The notes below the pieces were generated by a model, which was given only the letters and a program-made list of their open reading frames with translations, searched no databases and was not told the DNA's origin. Positions 35,174 through 47,875 of a stretch of DNA of 64,000 nucleotides are shown one piece after another. The translations under genes were made by a program, and so were the position numbers. Source of the DNA: Platycnemis pennipes (Eukaryota; Arthropoda; Insecta; Odonata; Platycnemididae); assembly GCA_933228895.1 (NCBI GenBank), contig OW121846.1:75590064-75654063 (forward strand), given 5' to 3'. Every line of letters starts with the position of its first letter. Positions within the stretch are counted from its first letter, which is position 1.

Positions 35174-35208
35174 ATTTTGATGAAATGGTTAGCAGTTGGT
35201 TACGCTAA
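35174..35208 (+). CDS. possible short terminal exon
   Basis: It is preceded by a strong acceptor (TTTTCTTTTTCAG). Joined in phase to 34614-34685 it reads (D)FDEMVSSWLR and stops at TAA. Alternatively the same acceptor opens a 46-base exon in another frame, ending at CAAG|GTATTT at 35219-35220. Evidence is splice borders and phase only. Confidence 0.2.
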
Positions 35209-36959
35209 AAGCATGCAAGGTATTTTGCGGAAGGCGGACATGAAGTAACATAAAAGGGGCACTGTATTAATTTTACCAAAATTCCGTTGGTGCTCACAAA
35301 TTAAATGAAATTCTCCATATCGACGCAATAAACGCACTGTAGATAGGAATTAAAGAAACAATGTACTTTGCTAATAAGAGTTACACTTGTAGATTGCCAT
35401 AATAATTCAAACGTAGGCGAAGTGACTTTGATAAAAAGGATATGACATCCCATCATGTCGATTGATCAGAACATTTGTCACAATTTTCATTATACCTTGA
35501 TTACATTCAAGTGAATATAATTTTAAAAGATGATGTGAATGAGAGGGAACTACCGATAATACATTATGTAAATTTCATGAATTTTAAATGATATTGCTGT
35601 CCACTTGTGACTCATATGATAAATATGCACGCGTAATTAACAACTGTGAGGTTTAACATCGAGTAATCAATAATAAATTCAATATCATGAATACATTTTA
35701 TATGCAATATTTTTGTGATAGAGCCGTCCGATCAAAATTCAACCATTATTTGATCTGAAGCATAATTTACGATGAAACCATACGACAGTCAATGAATGGT
35801 GCCAGTAATTTCATTTAGTTAAATACGCAAAATATGTAAATGTACTTACAATATATTAATAGTCTAACTATGATGCGTATAGTCATGATGGTGATATAAT
35901 CCTATGAATTTAAGCAATAAGCTGCAATTGATGAATTTAGAAAGGCAAATGGGTATGCTCAAAGGTTTTTTCGTAAAATATATCTAATGATACAAACCAC
36001 ATAAAAATTTCGCATGAAATCCTGAAATACAGTCGAAGAAAGTGTAAAAAAGTAATATGAATAGATATTGTTTGAAATTACACCATATTTTAATAATCTG
36101 TAGTTCTGTTATTTTTTTATTTTGCAAGTATCTCTAAAAATTTCTCTGAGCACATCACGCGCTGCGTGGTAAATATTAGCTTCATATTTAGAAGCAGGAG
36201 TTAAAGAAGCGTCTCTCAACCAAAGCAAACAAAGATAGGAGTGAGCAAAACATCGTATCTACGGCTTTATTATAGTTATTGAACCGTAGATCTCACACAA
36301 AGGTCAACGGGATGCGGGAGATGAAAAGATATAAACCTACGTACGGGGTATAATGTAACGGAGCCATTAAATACAGAAGTGCACAAGGCCGCAACTTGCC
36401 AGACGATACTGGAAATAAAACTAAACAGGGAATTTTCGTTAACATAATGTACACATTCCATGATGATAAGAACAATATTGCGCTTGTGACACATGCGATA
36501 AATATGTACGTGTAATGAACAACGGTGAGGTTTAACAATGGCTAGTTAAAAAGACAACGTGGGAGCAACTAATTTGTGGACGTAGTTAGAGGATGTAAGC
36601 AGATGCTAGAGAATAAAATAGAAACAATTATTATTAGCGATGGTAGACCCACCACTAGCGTTAATGCATGCGTCTCATAATAGAGCAATGCATATATGAG
36701 CGACAGTAATTTAAGAGTTTATGGGAGTATACCGTGCTTCTCTGGTGCCTTATGATCCCTGAGAGACACCCTAAATTCAAAATTCAAGAAAAACATTTCC
36801 ACCTCTAAGACTTAAATTTTTTATATAAATTATAGTTACACATTAATAAATAGTCCTGAAAGCATAACAAAAAGACTTATTTTTATTGATATCCTCAATT
36901 TGGTTAGCAGGATTTAAGTTTCCATCGCGATAGAATAGCAGTAAACATTTCTTTTCCAG
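35209..36959. other. AT-rich stretch without a gene
   Basis: Short chance frames only. A strong acceptor-like polypyrimidine tract closes it at 36958-36959. Confidence 0.4.
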
Positions 36960-37274
36960 CTGAAATATCTAGGATACTAAGGATTCATCTGGAGTACATT
37001 TCCTCTGTAGAGTGCGCTATTTCAATTTCTGATACGCTGAACTTCGTGGCTAAGACGCATGTGCCCGAAACTAATGCAACATTACAGATGAATGAGGGCC
37101 GCAAAGAAGAATCTTTCCACTGGTCGCGCGGCGAGCCCTTGCCCATAAATTCAAGAAAATTGGCACAAACGCTCTTGTCTCGCGCACTCCTGTTCCTCAC
37201 GAGGGCAAAGGGGCGCGCGAGCTCCACGCGAGGCGGCAGGAAACGAACTACGGAGCTTGCTTCGAGTGGCGAGA
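36960..37274 (+). CDS. possible 315-bp exon entering a CpG-rich patch
   Basis: The acceptor ACATTTCTTTTCCAG is strong. After two leading bases the frame is open through a donor GAGA|GTGAGT at 37275 and on to a TGA at 37295-37297, about 111 codons. The peptide starts EISRILRIHLEYISSVECAI, passes THVPETNATLQMNEGRKEE and ends basic, with RGGRKRTTELASSGE. The minus strand is also open here (36985-37326, 113 codons with an ATG), so the strand is not proved. The plus reading is preferred because both borders carry splice consensus. No family is recognised. Confidence 0.3.
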
Positions 37275-37450
37275 GTGAGTGCGTCACCTGCAGATGACTC
37301 GGGCGCGGCGAGGCCGAGGCGGGCATGAAACATTAATCGCGGGTGCCGAGGGGCTGGAGAGGTGCGGATTGGCGCGCGGGGCGCGGTTCGGGTGCCCTTG
37401 CATCGCCGAGAATGCAAAGAGTGGCGCCCTGCCGGGTCAGCGGATCCTAA
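37100..37450. other. CpG-rich patch, possible promoter or exon region
   Basis: Frequent CpG (GGCGCGCGAG, GGCGCGCGGGGCGCGG) stands out from the AT-rich surroundings. It overlaps the 3' part of the exon candidate at 36960-37274. In insect genomes with CpG loss elsewhere such patches often mark exons or promoters. Confidence 0.4.
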
Positions 37451-39749
37451 TCGCCCTAATTTTTCGGAGAAAGCTTTGCTCCATGAATAACATATGGACG
37501 TAAACCTTTAGTCCTACAGCTGCTCCACCCCTCCACCATGTTTACATGTGAAAGCATCAAGAAAGCTTGACTTGAGGCAGACGAGAGCTGGGCGTATAAT
37601 CAGTAGTACCACTAAAAGCAGGCGCATTAACCCAATATTGGCTTACTTCATACTTAAATAAATCGTGAAAGCAGGTCCCTAATCCATAGACAGTAGATTA
37701 GAGGTTTAAAACATCACTTGAGGCCTAAAACGTACGTAACTTCCTAGCGAGACGGTGCAGCAGTCGTATACGACATGAGTGACTTCGAGCTAAGATTACG
37801 ACGGGATGAGGGTAAATTGCAACTGCCGGATCCTGATGCTTTTCGAAGTGTTTCTCCTACTTGCAAGTTTTCTTTACATATCGCAATATATAAAAAAAGT
37901 TAAACTTGAAACAATGGTGCCATTCAGAGGATGAAAGGGCTGACAATTACAATATCATACTCCCTACCTCCTTGTAAAATGAGAAGTAATTAATGCCAGC
38001 ATTTATTAGTTGCTCACAGTGGTATCGACGATAATGAAAAATATTGTTGGCAGTAATTTGATCTCTACATTTCTGGGCTACTTCTTTCTGAGATCTTTAT
38101 CAAGCATTTGGAGTAGTCTGGATATTATTAGGAGTCTGATCTAAATGCAATCGTAGTTAGTCCGACGCAGTTTGATCCAAAACATTCTGCAATAAGGTAG
38201 AAGAAATCACTAAATCTTCAGTTCTGTAAATCATAAATTTAGAAGTCATAAAAATGAAATATTTAAATACATAAAACGTTCACTCTGTAAAAAACCTCTT
38301 TGTATTATTTCATTGCTAGGGAAACAAACCAGTTTCATCATTTTTGTTAAATTTTTACATCACCCAAGTGTGTATCATTTAATTGAATGCCTTGCCCAAA
38401 CTTCTTAGCATGAATGATATAATAATACTTCCAAATACTGTTAAGCGCTTCGAGGGATTTGTTACAGAAGTCTTTAAACTATGCAGTCACAATGTTTATT
38501 TCGGTTTCTACCACGAAGGTACGCCGATGATCCTTTGGTAAGTAATGTGGTTTGGTAAAAATATGCCAGAATGAATATTGTTAGAAAGTAGCTGAAGAGC
38601 ATCTTAAATTGTTCTAACTGGGGGAAGCAGATATGCATATAATCGAAGTAATTCCGGCAGAGACAAATTTATTTTCCTTGAAAAATTTAGGCATTTTCAT
38701 TAATTTAATTATATATTCCAAATGTCCTCCATTATGCAATCGTAAATGTTTAGTTTAATATAATTTGTGATAGGAATGTGATTTTGTGCATTATGGAACG
38801 CAAAATGAATTTTATTCCTGCGAGAATATGAAATCGCCACAAATCGATTCCCATCTAAATGCTTCCGATATGGTTTTTACCTTCCACTCAGGGCAAGGTA
38901 AGTAATGGGTTTTAATTCGAATGACACGGAAAATTTATGTCCATACATATAGAAAAGGACTGTGACATTTATTACTGCTAAGGCATGGAAGGCAGATGAA
39001 TCGCAAACAAGCATAGTGCTTTTAGTTTGACCTTTTGTGGACGAATCACTTTTGTTATCCCAGAAGTAGGTCACTTACATAGGTCATTTTTACACTATGC
39101 TACATATTTCTTAGAGCCTTTGCGCAGTTGCATTATGCAATGCGCCATTGAAAAACGCCAATTAAATAAGTTTTTAACCCCTGCATTTCAAAATTTTTAG
39201 CGGCAGGGCATTGAAAATTTTCCATAAAAAATAAGGTAATTTTACTCTAAAAAAGTCCTTGAGTTTTAAAATTCCATAAAAATAAATAAAGTCCTTTATT
39301 ATTCAGTTCTCAATGCTTATGTTCTAAAATATTTCATCAAATATTTCCCAAGGGTTTTCCATCGCATTTACTAAAATTTCACTTCGATGCATCTCTTTGA
39401 GAAACCTCAAAGTATGGCTTAATTTTAATTCGATATTAAATTAATGAAATGTGAGGAAGAAGAGAGACACTCCAACAACACCTTAGGAGGCAAAACTTAC
39501 TATTAATATCGGAGAGCAACGGCCAGAAGTGGTGTTTAAGTGTGTTAGTGGCCTTTATTCCTGAGTAACATATTGGGCGAAGACGGATGTGGTAGTTGTG
39601 ATGTAGGGAGTTGAATTGCTTTAGCTAAACAGGCGTTAAGACCTTATGCCGAAAGCCTTGAGCTGGGACCTAAGGAGAAGGTTAGCTTGATATGCATCAA
39701 CATTTTACCCTGCGTACCACCGTAGAAGCGTGTGGCATGGGGTAATTGA
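37451..39749. other. AT-rich stretch without a gene
   Basis: No open frame above about 65 codons and no recognisable repeat motif. Confidence 0.45.
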
Positions 39750-40106
39750 TCACCAGTTATAAATTAAGTTTAGCAGGAAAGAAAAATTGTTAACTAATAA
39801 TGTGGCATGGTTTGGAATTTGTTTTGAAAAAAAAGACAGTTTGGCTGCATTATAGTCGTGCGTTTTGCAGAGAAGACACGAATTCTTGTATCGCTCGGTC
39901 CGACAGTTCTCTTGACTATATTCTTCTATCTGTCGCATTGATAAAGTGTGAGGGAAGTCATATGTCTGTAGCGTAGGATTTAAATTCTTGTGATTAGATA
40001 TTTTTACAAAACGCACTACTTTCCTTTGTACCTTGTTCAGTTCGTGAATCAAGCCTCTACCCATTGGTGTCCAAATGCTTGACGCGCACTCCAGGTAATA
40101 CCTCAC
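39750..40106 (-). pseudogene. LINE ORF2 C-terminal fragment
   Basis: The 118-codon open block begins MRYYLECASSIWTPMGRG, then ELNKVQRKVVRFV: the post-RT signature (Y-LE-ASSIW-P, L-KVQRK-ARFV) of CR1/Jockey-type ORF2. The rest (TYDFPHTLSMRQIEEY) also matches the LGW-L--RR pattern in a decayed form. No RT motif remains upstream, so it is an isolated relic, distinct from LINE-A and LINE-B. Confidence 0.7.
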
Positions 40107-40199
40107 GAGTGCGAAAAAACATCTTCCTTTTCCTTTTTCACCAGAACACTATCCCACAGTTCGTCTTATAATCCTCATTCTCCTCCAAGGAGCGCGGCT

Positions 40200-40545
40200 T
40201 CGCACGGATCTGAGGCTTGGACAGGGAAGGACAATGAGAAAATATTTAGAGGTTTCAGAATTGGGAAAGAGGAGGAGAATAGAGAAATTGCGATGGATTG
40301 AAAGGCGAGCTTATTAAGAAGTGTGTATCGGTGGATAGGGAAGATTGATACCGGATGGTAGGTAGGTGAATGGAACAGGTATTTAGGGAAATGGAATTCT
40401 GACGGTCGCTGTTGAAGGTAGAATGATGCGTAAGCGGGGAACAGATAGTAAAAGAAAAGGCGTTATTGACCGGATGGAGAGGGTTAGGTATTATGTCGTC
40501 GATTTGAAGAGAGAACTAGAACCGGGATATCACGCATAGATGGAT
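40200..40545 (+). pseudogene. possible LINE 3' remnant (RTE-like), strongly decayed
   Basis: The plus strand is purine-rich. In a broken frame it reads FRGFRIGKEEENREIAMD near 40228-40300 and GVIDRMERVRYYVVDLKREL near 40460-40520. This resembles the tail of RTE-type ORF2 proteins (RRR--WIGHILR, KR-RG--R--LID-I, Y--MKR-AE-R). The resemblance is partial and several stops interrupt it. Confidence 0.35.
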
Positions 40546-43500
40546 AAAATGCAAATGTTGAGTAGGAACATTTCATCATACCCTACATTAATCGGTAAAA
40601 CTACCAATTAGTTACATATGAAATATTTAATATTAAATGGATACAAACAACGCTCAACAGTTCCCGTGAATTGTGAATTTTCGCAGGATTAAATTAGATT
40701 AAATGTCGGAATATCAATCAATTAATTTAATAAAACTGTGTTCGATTTTCCGAATGGTAGATGTAAAACCTTTAAATTCCCATTTTAAATCCGGTACCCA
40801 ATCAGAATGTTTCCTAAAACAATAATCTAGAGAAAGACCACTGATTTACCTTGCAGTGATTTTGAGGTTGTTATAAAGAGGTTTGCTGTTAATTTACTGA
40901 CGTTGTGATTTCCCAATAATCATCCATGACAATAATCATTCCCGAGTATATACTAGCGTTTTCTTTACGCTTGTAAAATATTTATTTCTGTGTAAATGGA
41001 TAGGAAAAAGCAATTCCATCATATATCGTAAAATGGCTAAACCCGACGTTTCATTTAACCAATCTGAATTCACTCAAAACTCTCCCTTTCGACATCCCAG
41101 CCAAACGTCCACCATAACCCGGGTGATCCCCAGTAACTCCCTCAAACCCGAACTCTGATGTCCGACACTCAGTGCTCTAGAAAATCTCCCTAAGACCGGA
41201 GACCGAAAGAGGACCTCTAGGCCTCCACACCCCCCCACTTTCCCTTCCCCTTCTCCTCGTACTCCTGTCCCTGCTGTCAACTCAAGAAGAGGACGGCAAA
41301 TTCACTGGTGGCCCTCCTCGGAAAAACGGTTCTTCATCAGAATATTTTCAGCGTCAAAAGTATTTTAAAATGTTTCGTAGGGTTTCCGACTATCTCAGAT
41401 CCATTAGAGTACCACACCACAGCCTCAAAAACCATTATCTCTCCATTTTCTATTTAACCTATGATACCCCATCCTCCTTCCCCCTCATTCTACCCCATCA
41501 CTGAATTACTAAGGATTCTTTTCCATTCATGACCACTCAATACTATTCATCATTAAATGTATTACTATACTGAGTAACACCTTTGGACTCACAAACGGAT
41601 ATAATTGAAAACAACCAGAATAGGAATAATGATATTGAATTAAATTCTATGTATACCTATTCAACTAAAAAACTGCACACAAAATACTTTAGACGATAGC
41701 TAATTTGAAACCACTAGAAAATACACATTTTGAGCAAAATTCACAGATTATTTTTTCAAGCTCCGCTTTGCCTGGTGGGTCAAATAAAACTGCCCATGCT
41801 TTTCAGAGAATTATGTGGTCTTCATCACAAGAATTTCACAGGCATTAAATTATGCTCAAAATGTTTCCAGTTTGTAAATAACGTTCATACGCCGGAGACG
41901 ATGAAGCTTTTCCCGTAGCTGATACGCCGGGCAAGTACCAGATCTTACAACAACAACAATAGCTCTTAAACAACTCCCAACCCTACGGAATGTGCAGCGT
42001 AAAGGTGCCACATCGCATCATTTTGTCGTATGATGGACGTGCAGTCAACGCACGCTATAATTAGTCTGCTGTTATGTCAGTGGGAATGGTCAGAGTGGAC
42101 GAAATTCAATATGAGTGTAAATAATACAGGTTGATCGGTTCAAAGCCACAGATGTTATCATATGATACAATCAATCTCAACATCATGAATCTCATCATTC
42201 ATATCCCAGCATCGTTTATCGGCTCACTGTGGTTCTACAAAGGCTTAGTGTGTTTCAAAATGATTCAGGGAGTATCGACTTCTCTATTTAGCTCTCCAAG
42301 CTGTGATTATATCTGGATTCATTGATTCAAAGTCTCTACTTTCTCTTCCCTCTGTTATCGAGGAGCGTGGCTTACATACCAATCGCACCATCCCATCATT
42401 AGCGTTTTAGCCCCGATAAATTTTTTGCTAGTTATTAAAGAATTGTTGAGAGGTGACAATTTTTAGTACGTGAATTTATTCACCAATTAGTATTCTCCCT
42501 ATTGACTCAGTTCCACGTTTGAGAATCCTCTACTTCGCAAAGGTTCTGATCTTAAATGTGGAAATTAGGGTGTTGTCGTAATTTGAATATTGGGTTTTAA
42601 TAATTTATGATTTTTTTTGCATGAGCAGTTGTTCACATAAAGAAATCAAATTGAAGATTTGTAATTTTTGTTCCATACAACCAGAATCCTTCATAAGTTT
42701 AAGTCTAGCTTCTAAGTTTGACTAGCGCCTTAAAACCGTTTAAATTGACCCACTCGTCCGGCATCATAAGGACCTCCCGCTTTCTTTGAGAGTATTAACG
42801 TTGAAAATACATAATTGTATCAGAGGAACACATTTTTATTTCAAATGATTTTGTAACCTCTCAATTGGAATCATTCTCTGGAAACATTAAATTAGTTGCC
42901 GGTAAAGTATTTCACGAAGTTGCCAATGTATTTTACCCTTTTACACCAAATATCGGCTACACAGGATGGATGGTTGTCCCTGCCCAAACGAATTTGACTC
43001 AACTGAGTTAATAATCATTTCCCAAATTAAAGTTTTTTAGTTGGGATGTGGGATGCATTCTTATTTCATGAGGCACGGCGAGTTCCTTAAACTGCCTTCA
43101 AATGGAAGATCTCTGTGTTATGCCAGATTCGTCTGTTTATTATGAACATTGGTCATGATAAATCCAAAATGTGTTGCTACGAAGTAATTTGGCACATTCC
43201 GCACTAAGACATTGTAAATTGGTCCTCCCGTCTATATCTTCCAAAACCACGTTTTCAACAGTTGAAAACCTCTTTGAATTTTCCTTTACTTCGTTATATT
43301 AGCCATGCCATCAGTGTTATAGAGATGTAGAGCTAGAAAATATTTTTTTTTCAATTTGTTTTGGTCAGAAGTCTACATAAAATAACTAATCTAGGAAAAT
43401 AATAAGGTGCACTGAAGATTTTTCAATTTATAATCCATGTTTTTACTTTGTTTGCGTGAATAAAACTGTGTTGTCCTATTTATTTATTTGTTTCACCACT

Positions 43501-44641
43501 AAGATCGAAATAAGTAGATATATTTTCAATTATAAAGTTCTCTTCGTATCTAGGCTATGATTAGAAAACCCATGAAAGGGTCCGGGATAACTTTACGCTA
43601 TCATCCTCTAATGGTTGCTCGAGGGTGCCGCCGAATTCAATCTCTATAGTAGCAGGCATCCCAGTCTAGTGCTGTATTTGAATTTCGTTGGGGAGAATGT
43701 TTCTTTAATTTCCTGTCATTAATACCCTCGAGAACGAGTCTGTCATACCGCTTTTACATTTTAATGCTAATGATAGTAAATACGCAAGTAATACAATTAA
43801 ATTAATAATTACCAATAAAATCATTTGGGAAATAAAATAGAAGAGCTGTTTATGTCTGTTTCATGTTTCGGTTACACCTCAGCTACCTTAACGGTGTTTG
43901 GTAGGGGGTGAAATATCACCAAATATTCACTACTAATTACAGCAATTAACGCAGTGCCATTTAATGAAAGAAATGTGTCATCTCTGCATCAACCAACCAC
44001 TAAATGATTTGTATATACGAAAGAATAGTAATCAGTATTCATGCGCTAGTAAATTAGTATGGGTGAGGTTTCAAGCCATCAAATTCAATGACTAACTTTT
44101 GATAAACCATTTTCATTAAAGAGTTGGGGCTCATTTAGGTAATAATCCAGATAAATATTGAATAAGTATCCTTTTCGTGGATGAGACAACGAGAAAAATG
44201 TAGATCGAGCCCTAAGAGATTATCGATAACTACAATTATCTCATACTCTTCCAGTTACAGGGTAAAATATTGGAGCATACAATACTTCTATAACTTCCTT
44301 CAAACTTAGCGATAAAATAAATAAACTAAACGCAAGGCTTTTAGGTAAGGTGAAAAAGAATCCGTGAAGAATTGAAATATCCATTATACTCCCCAGGGAT
44401 TTGCAGGATTTATTATTTTCACGGGATGCTGACCAAAAAAATGGGAGAAATAATTTTTCTAGCTCAAGATATCTATAACAATGATGGTATCCCTAATGTT
44501 ACGAAGTAAGTGAAAATCTATGAATTTTTTTAATTACCTACTCAAATGTGGCGTTGGCACAATTTAATAGGAGTCCCAATTTCTCTAAGTGCGGGCAACG
44601 TCTTTAATCTGCTAAATTACTTTTTTACAACATTTTGGATT
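40546..44641. other. no supported gene
   Basis: A GC-richer patch at 41074-41280 has a 68-codon minus frame rich in Gly, with no recognisable motif. A weak acceptor-bounded frame near 41800-41918 (+) contains KLCSKCFQF. The rest is AT-rich. Confidence 0.4.
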
Positions 44642-44782
44642 TATCATGAGCAATGATGCGGAAAGGTTCGATCGTTCTGGGTTCCCACCAAGTTTGTGGA
44701 CATGAGTTGACAAACATGGCGGGAACCAGGGAGAATTGAACCTTTTTAACTCATCGCTACCTCATGAAAACCAGTAACATCA
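44642..44782. repeat. foldback repeat of about 140 bp (MITE-like)
   Basis: The left half (44642-44698) and right half (44711-44782) are imperfect inverted repeats. GGTTCCCACCAAGTTTGT on the left answers GGTTCCCGCCATGTTTGT read on the minus strand on the right. Further out, both arms share AAAGGTTC and CATGAG. The arms are about 55 bases with substitutions and a small indel, around a 10-base loop. There is no coding capacity. No flanking duplication was identified. Confidence 0.5.
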
Positions 44783-47164
44783 TGCCCAATTTTCACAAGC
44801 TAACGGATATCTCCAACATATCACGGAGACCTTTTATTTTGAAGGCAGTCTAAGGACCCGCCGCTACTCCTAAAAAAAGAATGCACCCCTCATCCGAACT
44901 AATGAACTTTCATTGAGTAAAATTCTCAAACTATAGTGTATTTTTAGGCTCTTATGAAGGATATTGACAAAGGCAATGTGTTGTGAGTGAGAAAAGCTTA
45001 CGTTGACAAGGTTCATTTGGAATATTCTCCACAGCTATGACTTTAACACCCTTTAGTGGTATAGATATTCACATTTCTCTCTTTTATAAAGTAATTTCAT
45101 GGATGTATTTGGCGTCATCCATGCTATTTTATTTCAATGCTTTAAAAGTAGTAACTAAAGGAATGCTTCCATCCACAGGTTTTAGTGGTTTAGGTCCACG
45201 TATAGAATCCTGAAATACATTTGTTTGAGAATAACTAGGATAAAAAATTTACCTTCTTTCATTCAGTGCAAGTGCAAGTCAGTGCAAGTGATTACATAAA
45301 AGATACTATTCCTTAACAATGTAAGGGATAAATAATCATTTTTAATAATGTAAAAAAGTCCCAGAGCAAACAAAACTATTTTAGTGCCATATTTTGATTA
45401 TCTGAAAAGGATTTGTTAATTTTACTATCAATTATAATTTCCATGGAAGGATTAGTTCAAGGCGTTTATAAATGCTAACTACTTTATAAGCCCAATTTTT
45501 TATTTCCTACCACCAGGTCGCATTACTTCTTAATAGCCTTTCGGGTATAGTGCCTTCTCTTTTGTGTATTAGAGTAGCGACAATGCTTCAAAATTATCGT
45601 GAAAGTCGAAACCTTGATCGTTATTAATAAATTGGGGTGTTTGCCATTCAAATCTGTTTTACTTATTTCCTCAGCAATATAATGCGTCACTTTCTGAGAC
45701 AGGTTTTCTAATTAAATTGTTTTTCACCTATGAATAGACCCCTCGAAATCATAGAAAATTCTCAGTGTTTGTGAGTTATTCCCTTCCTTCAACGTATATT
45801 TTACAGCACTGCGCTATAATTGGAATTTGCTCTGATGACGAGACGAATTCAAATGCTGCATACTTTTGCCAAACATTACGTACATTGTTTATTCCTTAAG
45901 AATCATTAATACGACCACAGCATTGTTCTGCATTCTCCTCGCCAAATAATAAAATTTTGGATCGGACACGGAATCGAAACAATACCGTACCCACAAAATT
46001 TTGCAGGATCACATGTTAACTTCGAAGAAAAACATTTTGTTCAGTAAAACTGTGGCCGTATGTAAAAAGTGGAGCCGTTTTACCCATTATACGTTCAATT
46101 TATTGGAGGTACAGAGAAGACTTCAAATACTCCCTGAAAGTCAATATAAGTCGGACGAGTTCGATATAGGCTTTGACAACACTTTTCTAATTTATGACCA
46201 AACAGATTTTTAACTAGGTCAAAAGAGCGCTAAACACTGACAAATGATAACCAAAATATTGATTTGATATTTTGATAAATATTATACTGCATTATATATG
46301 GTAGTATTTTTTTATCATATATGGATGAATATACATTGAAAATGTAGATTAACATCTGATCAAATACACCTGGGTTGCGATTCTATTCTCAAAGGAAAAT
46401 TAACACTTAATGTTCCTTCCGTAAAACATGATGTTTTCGGATAAATTGCCGATAGAATTTATTTTTGTACCTTGGTTTTTATAATACTGAAGTGTTCCGC
46501 CCATATTATAGAGACATAATATGGACGGTAGTTCAGCATAATGTAATGCAGCTGAAAGTAGCCAGAGAGAATTAGCTTAGGTGGTAGCGTTTCATTTGAT
46601 GAGTCCAAATATTACAACTATTACATTAAATTCAATTGTTTTAAAGAATAACTTACAGAGTCTAGTTAAAAACTGGTAAACGTGCTAGAAGGAGAGAAAA
46701 TAACAGAAGAGCTGAGAAATTGGGAGCATAGAAAGGCTCAAATATGCCTAACATTACGAAAGCATGGTACTCGCATCTATCATACTCTAGGGCCGGTAGT
46801 GTATTTTTTAGTTTTCAAGTTCATAGCGCACAAATTTGAAAAGAAATATGATTGATGCAAATAAACATAGGTAATTTATTAGCATCGCAGATCGACTATT
46901 GCAAGCTTTTAAGGTTCGAATGAAATAAGTTCCGAGTAAAGGCCCAGAGAATCCCTAGGTGCATAATAATACTGCGCTGATAAAAAGAAAAATCCTTATC
47001 AAACACGTGTGACTTACACCTTGACACAAGGCTTTCCGTCGAGAAAAGTGCTTTTGAGATCAGAAGTGAGTAAGGAGGCGGGGGAGAGAGGAAATGTCAG
47101 AGTGTTCTCGTCACGGAGGGGAAGGGGCGGGTGAGAATGTCGCCCGTGGAGCAGAGTGGCTCAC
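44783..47164. other. AT-rich stretch without a gene
   Basis: Only short chance frames (for example 46001-46213 +, 70 codons). Near 45267 a short CAGTGCAAGTG duplication is present. Confidence 0.4.
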
Positions 47165-47283
47165 CTCCTCGTGCCGGCTACCTCCACCACTTTGCATCGG
47201 CTGTGGCTCCACCATGCCGGCGAAAGTGTCCAATAGGATGAGGAAGCGCTGCGAGCCCACCCTTCCTCCGGGAATAGAAGCAC
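47165..47283 (-). CDS. possible internal exon
   Basis: A textbook acceptor (CTCTTTCGCTTGCAG) and a good donor (GAG|GTGAGC) bound a 119-base GC-rich block. Read with two leading bases, 39 codons are open: [20 protein letters not shown], then [17 protein letters not shown]. The end is in phase 0. The opposite strand is also open (47094-47324 +). I prefer the minus strand because of the splice borders and because the two firm exons at 6.9 and 12.1 kb are on that strand. No family is recognised. Confidence 0.4.
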
Positions 47284-47764
47284 CTGCAAGCGAAAGAGAT
47301 ACAATTAACGTAGGGAACATTTAAATCCATTCTGATATGATTTAATCTAATTTCATTTTCTGGCATCTCTAATTTTTATGATTTTGAGATACTTCGGAGG
47401 GCCATTTTGTTCTCATGCAAAGTAGGTACCATATGAGGAATATCTGAGGCAAATCATGGCCACGGTTCTCGTCGTTCTGGTAGACCTAGGGCTTTTAAGG
47501 TGTTTGGCATCAGAATTTTAGCAGTAATTGTGACAAAGCATAAGAAACACAATATACATAAATTGCACTGTACATTTTTACATGCTAAGGAGACTAATAA
47601 ATGAAGTCCAAGCGCATGGTGTCGTAATGGCTACTAAAAATTCTCTAAAAGTACGTTAGTGTTCAGAAGAAAGTAGTTATTGTGCTGATGCTTTCCCAGT
47701 GTATCTATTGAAAAATTCTTCACGGATCTTCATCCAGATTAGGCTCTCCATATAAGCTAACGTT

Positions 47765-47875
47765 TCAATGAATGGCTTGCACATCATTGCCGGGGCATTT
47801 TTTGGGCTTCTCCATAATCCTGAAGGTGAGGAGCGAATCCTCTTTGGAAACTTCGGCCGAGATGGGGAGCCTGAC
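47765..47875 (-). CDS. possible terminal exon (strand ambiguous)
   Basis: On the minus strand, after ATCCTCATCCAG, 36 codons are open to a TGA (VRLPISAEVSKEDSLLTF, then MEKPKKCPGND). On the plus strand the same bases give an ATG-started frame (MNGLHIIAGAFFGLLHNPE) with a donor GAAG|GTGAGG. Both readings look protein-like and both have one splice border. On the minus strand the phase would fit the exon candidate ending at 57997. I cannot choose. Confidence 0.2.
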   Translation of the reverse strand, partial: VRLPISAEVSKEDSLLTFRIMEKPKKCPGNDVQAIH

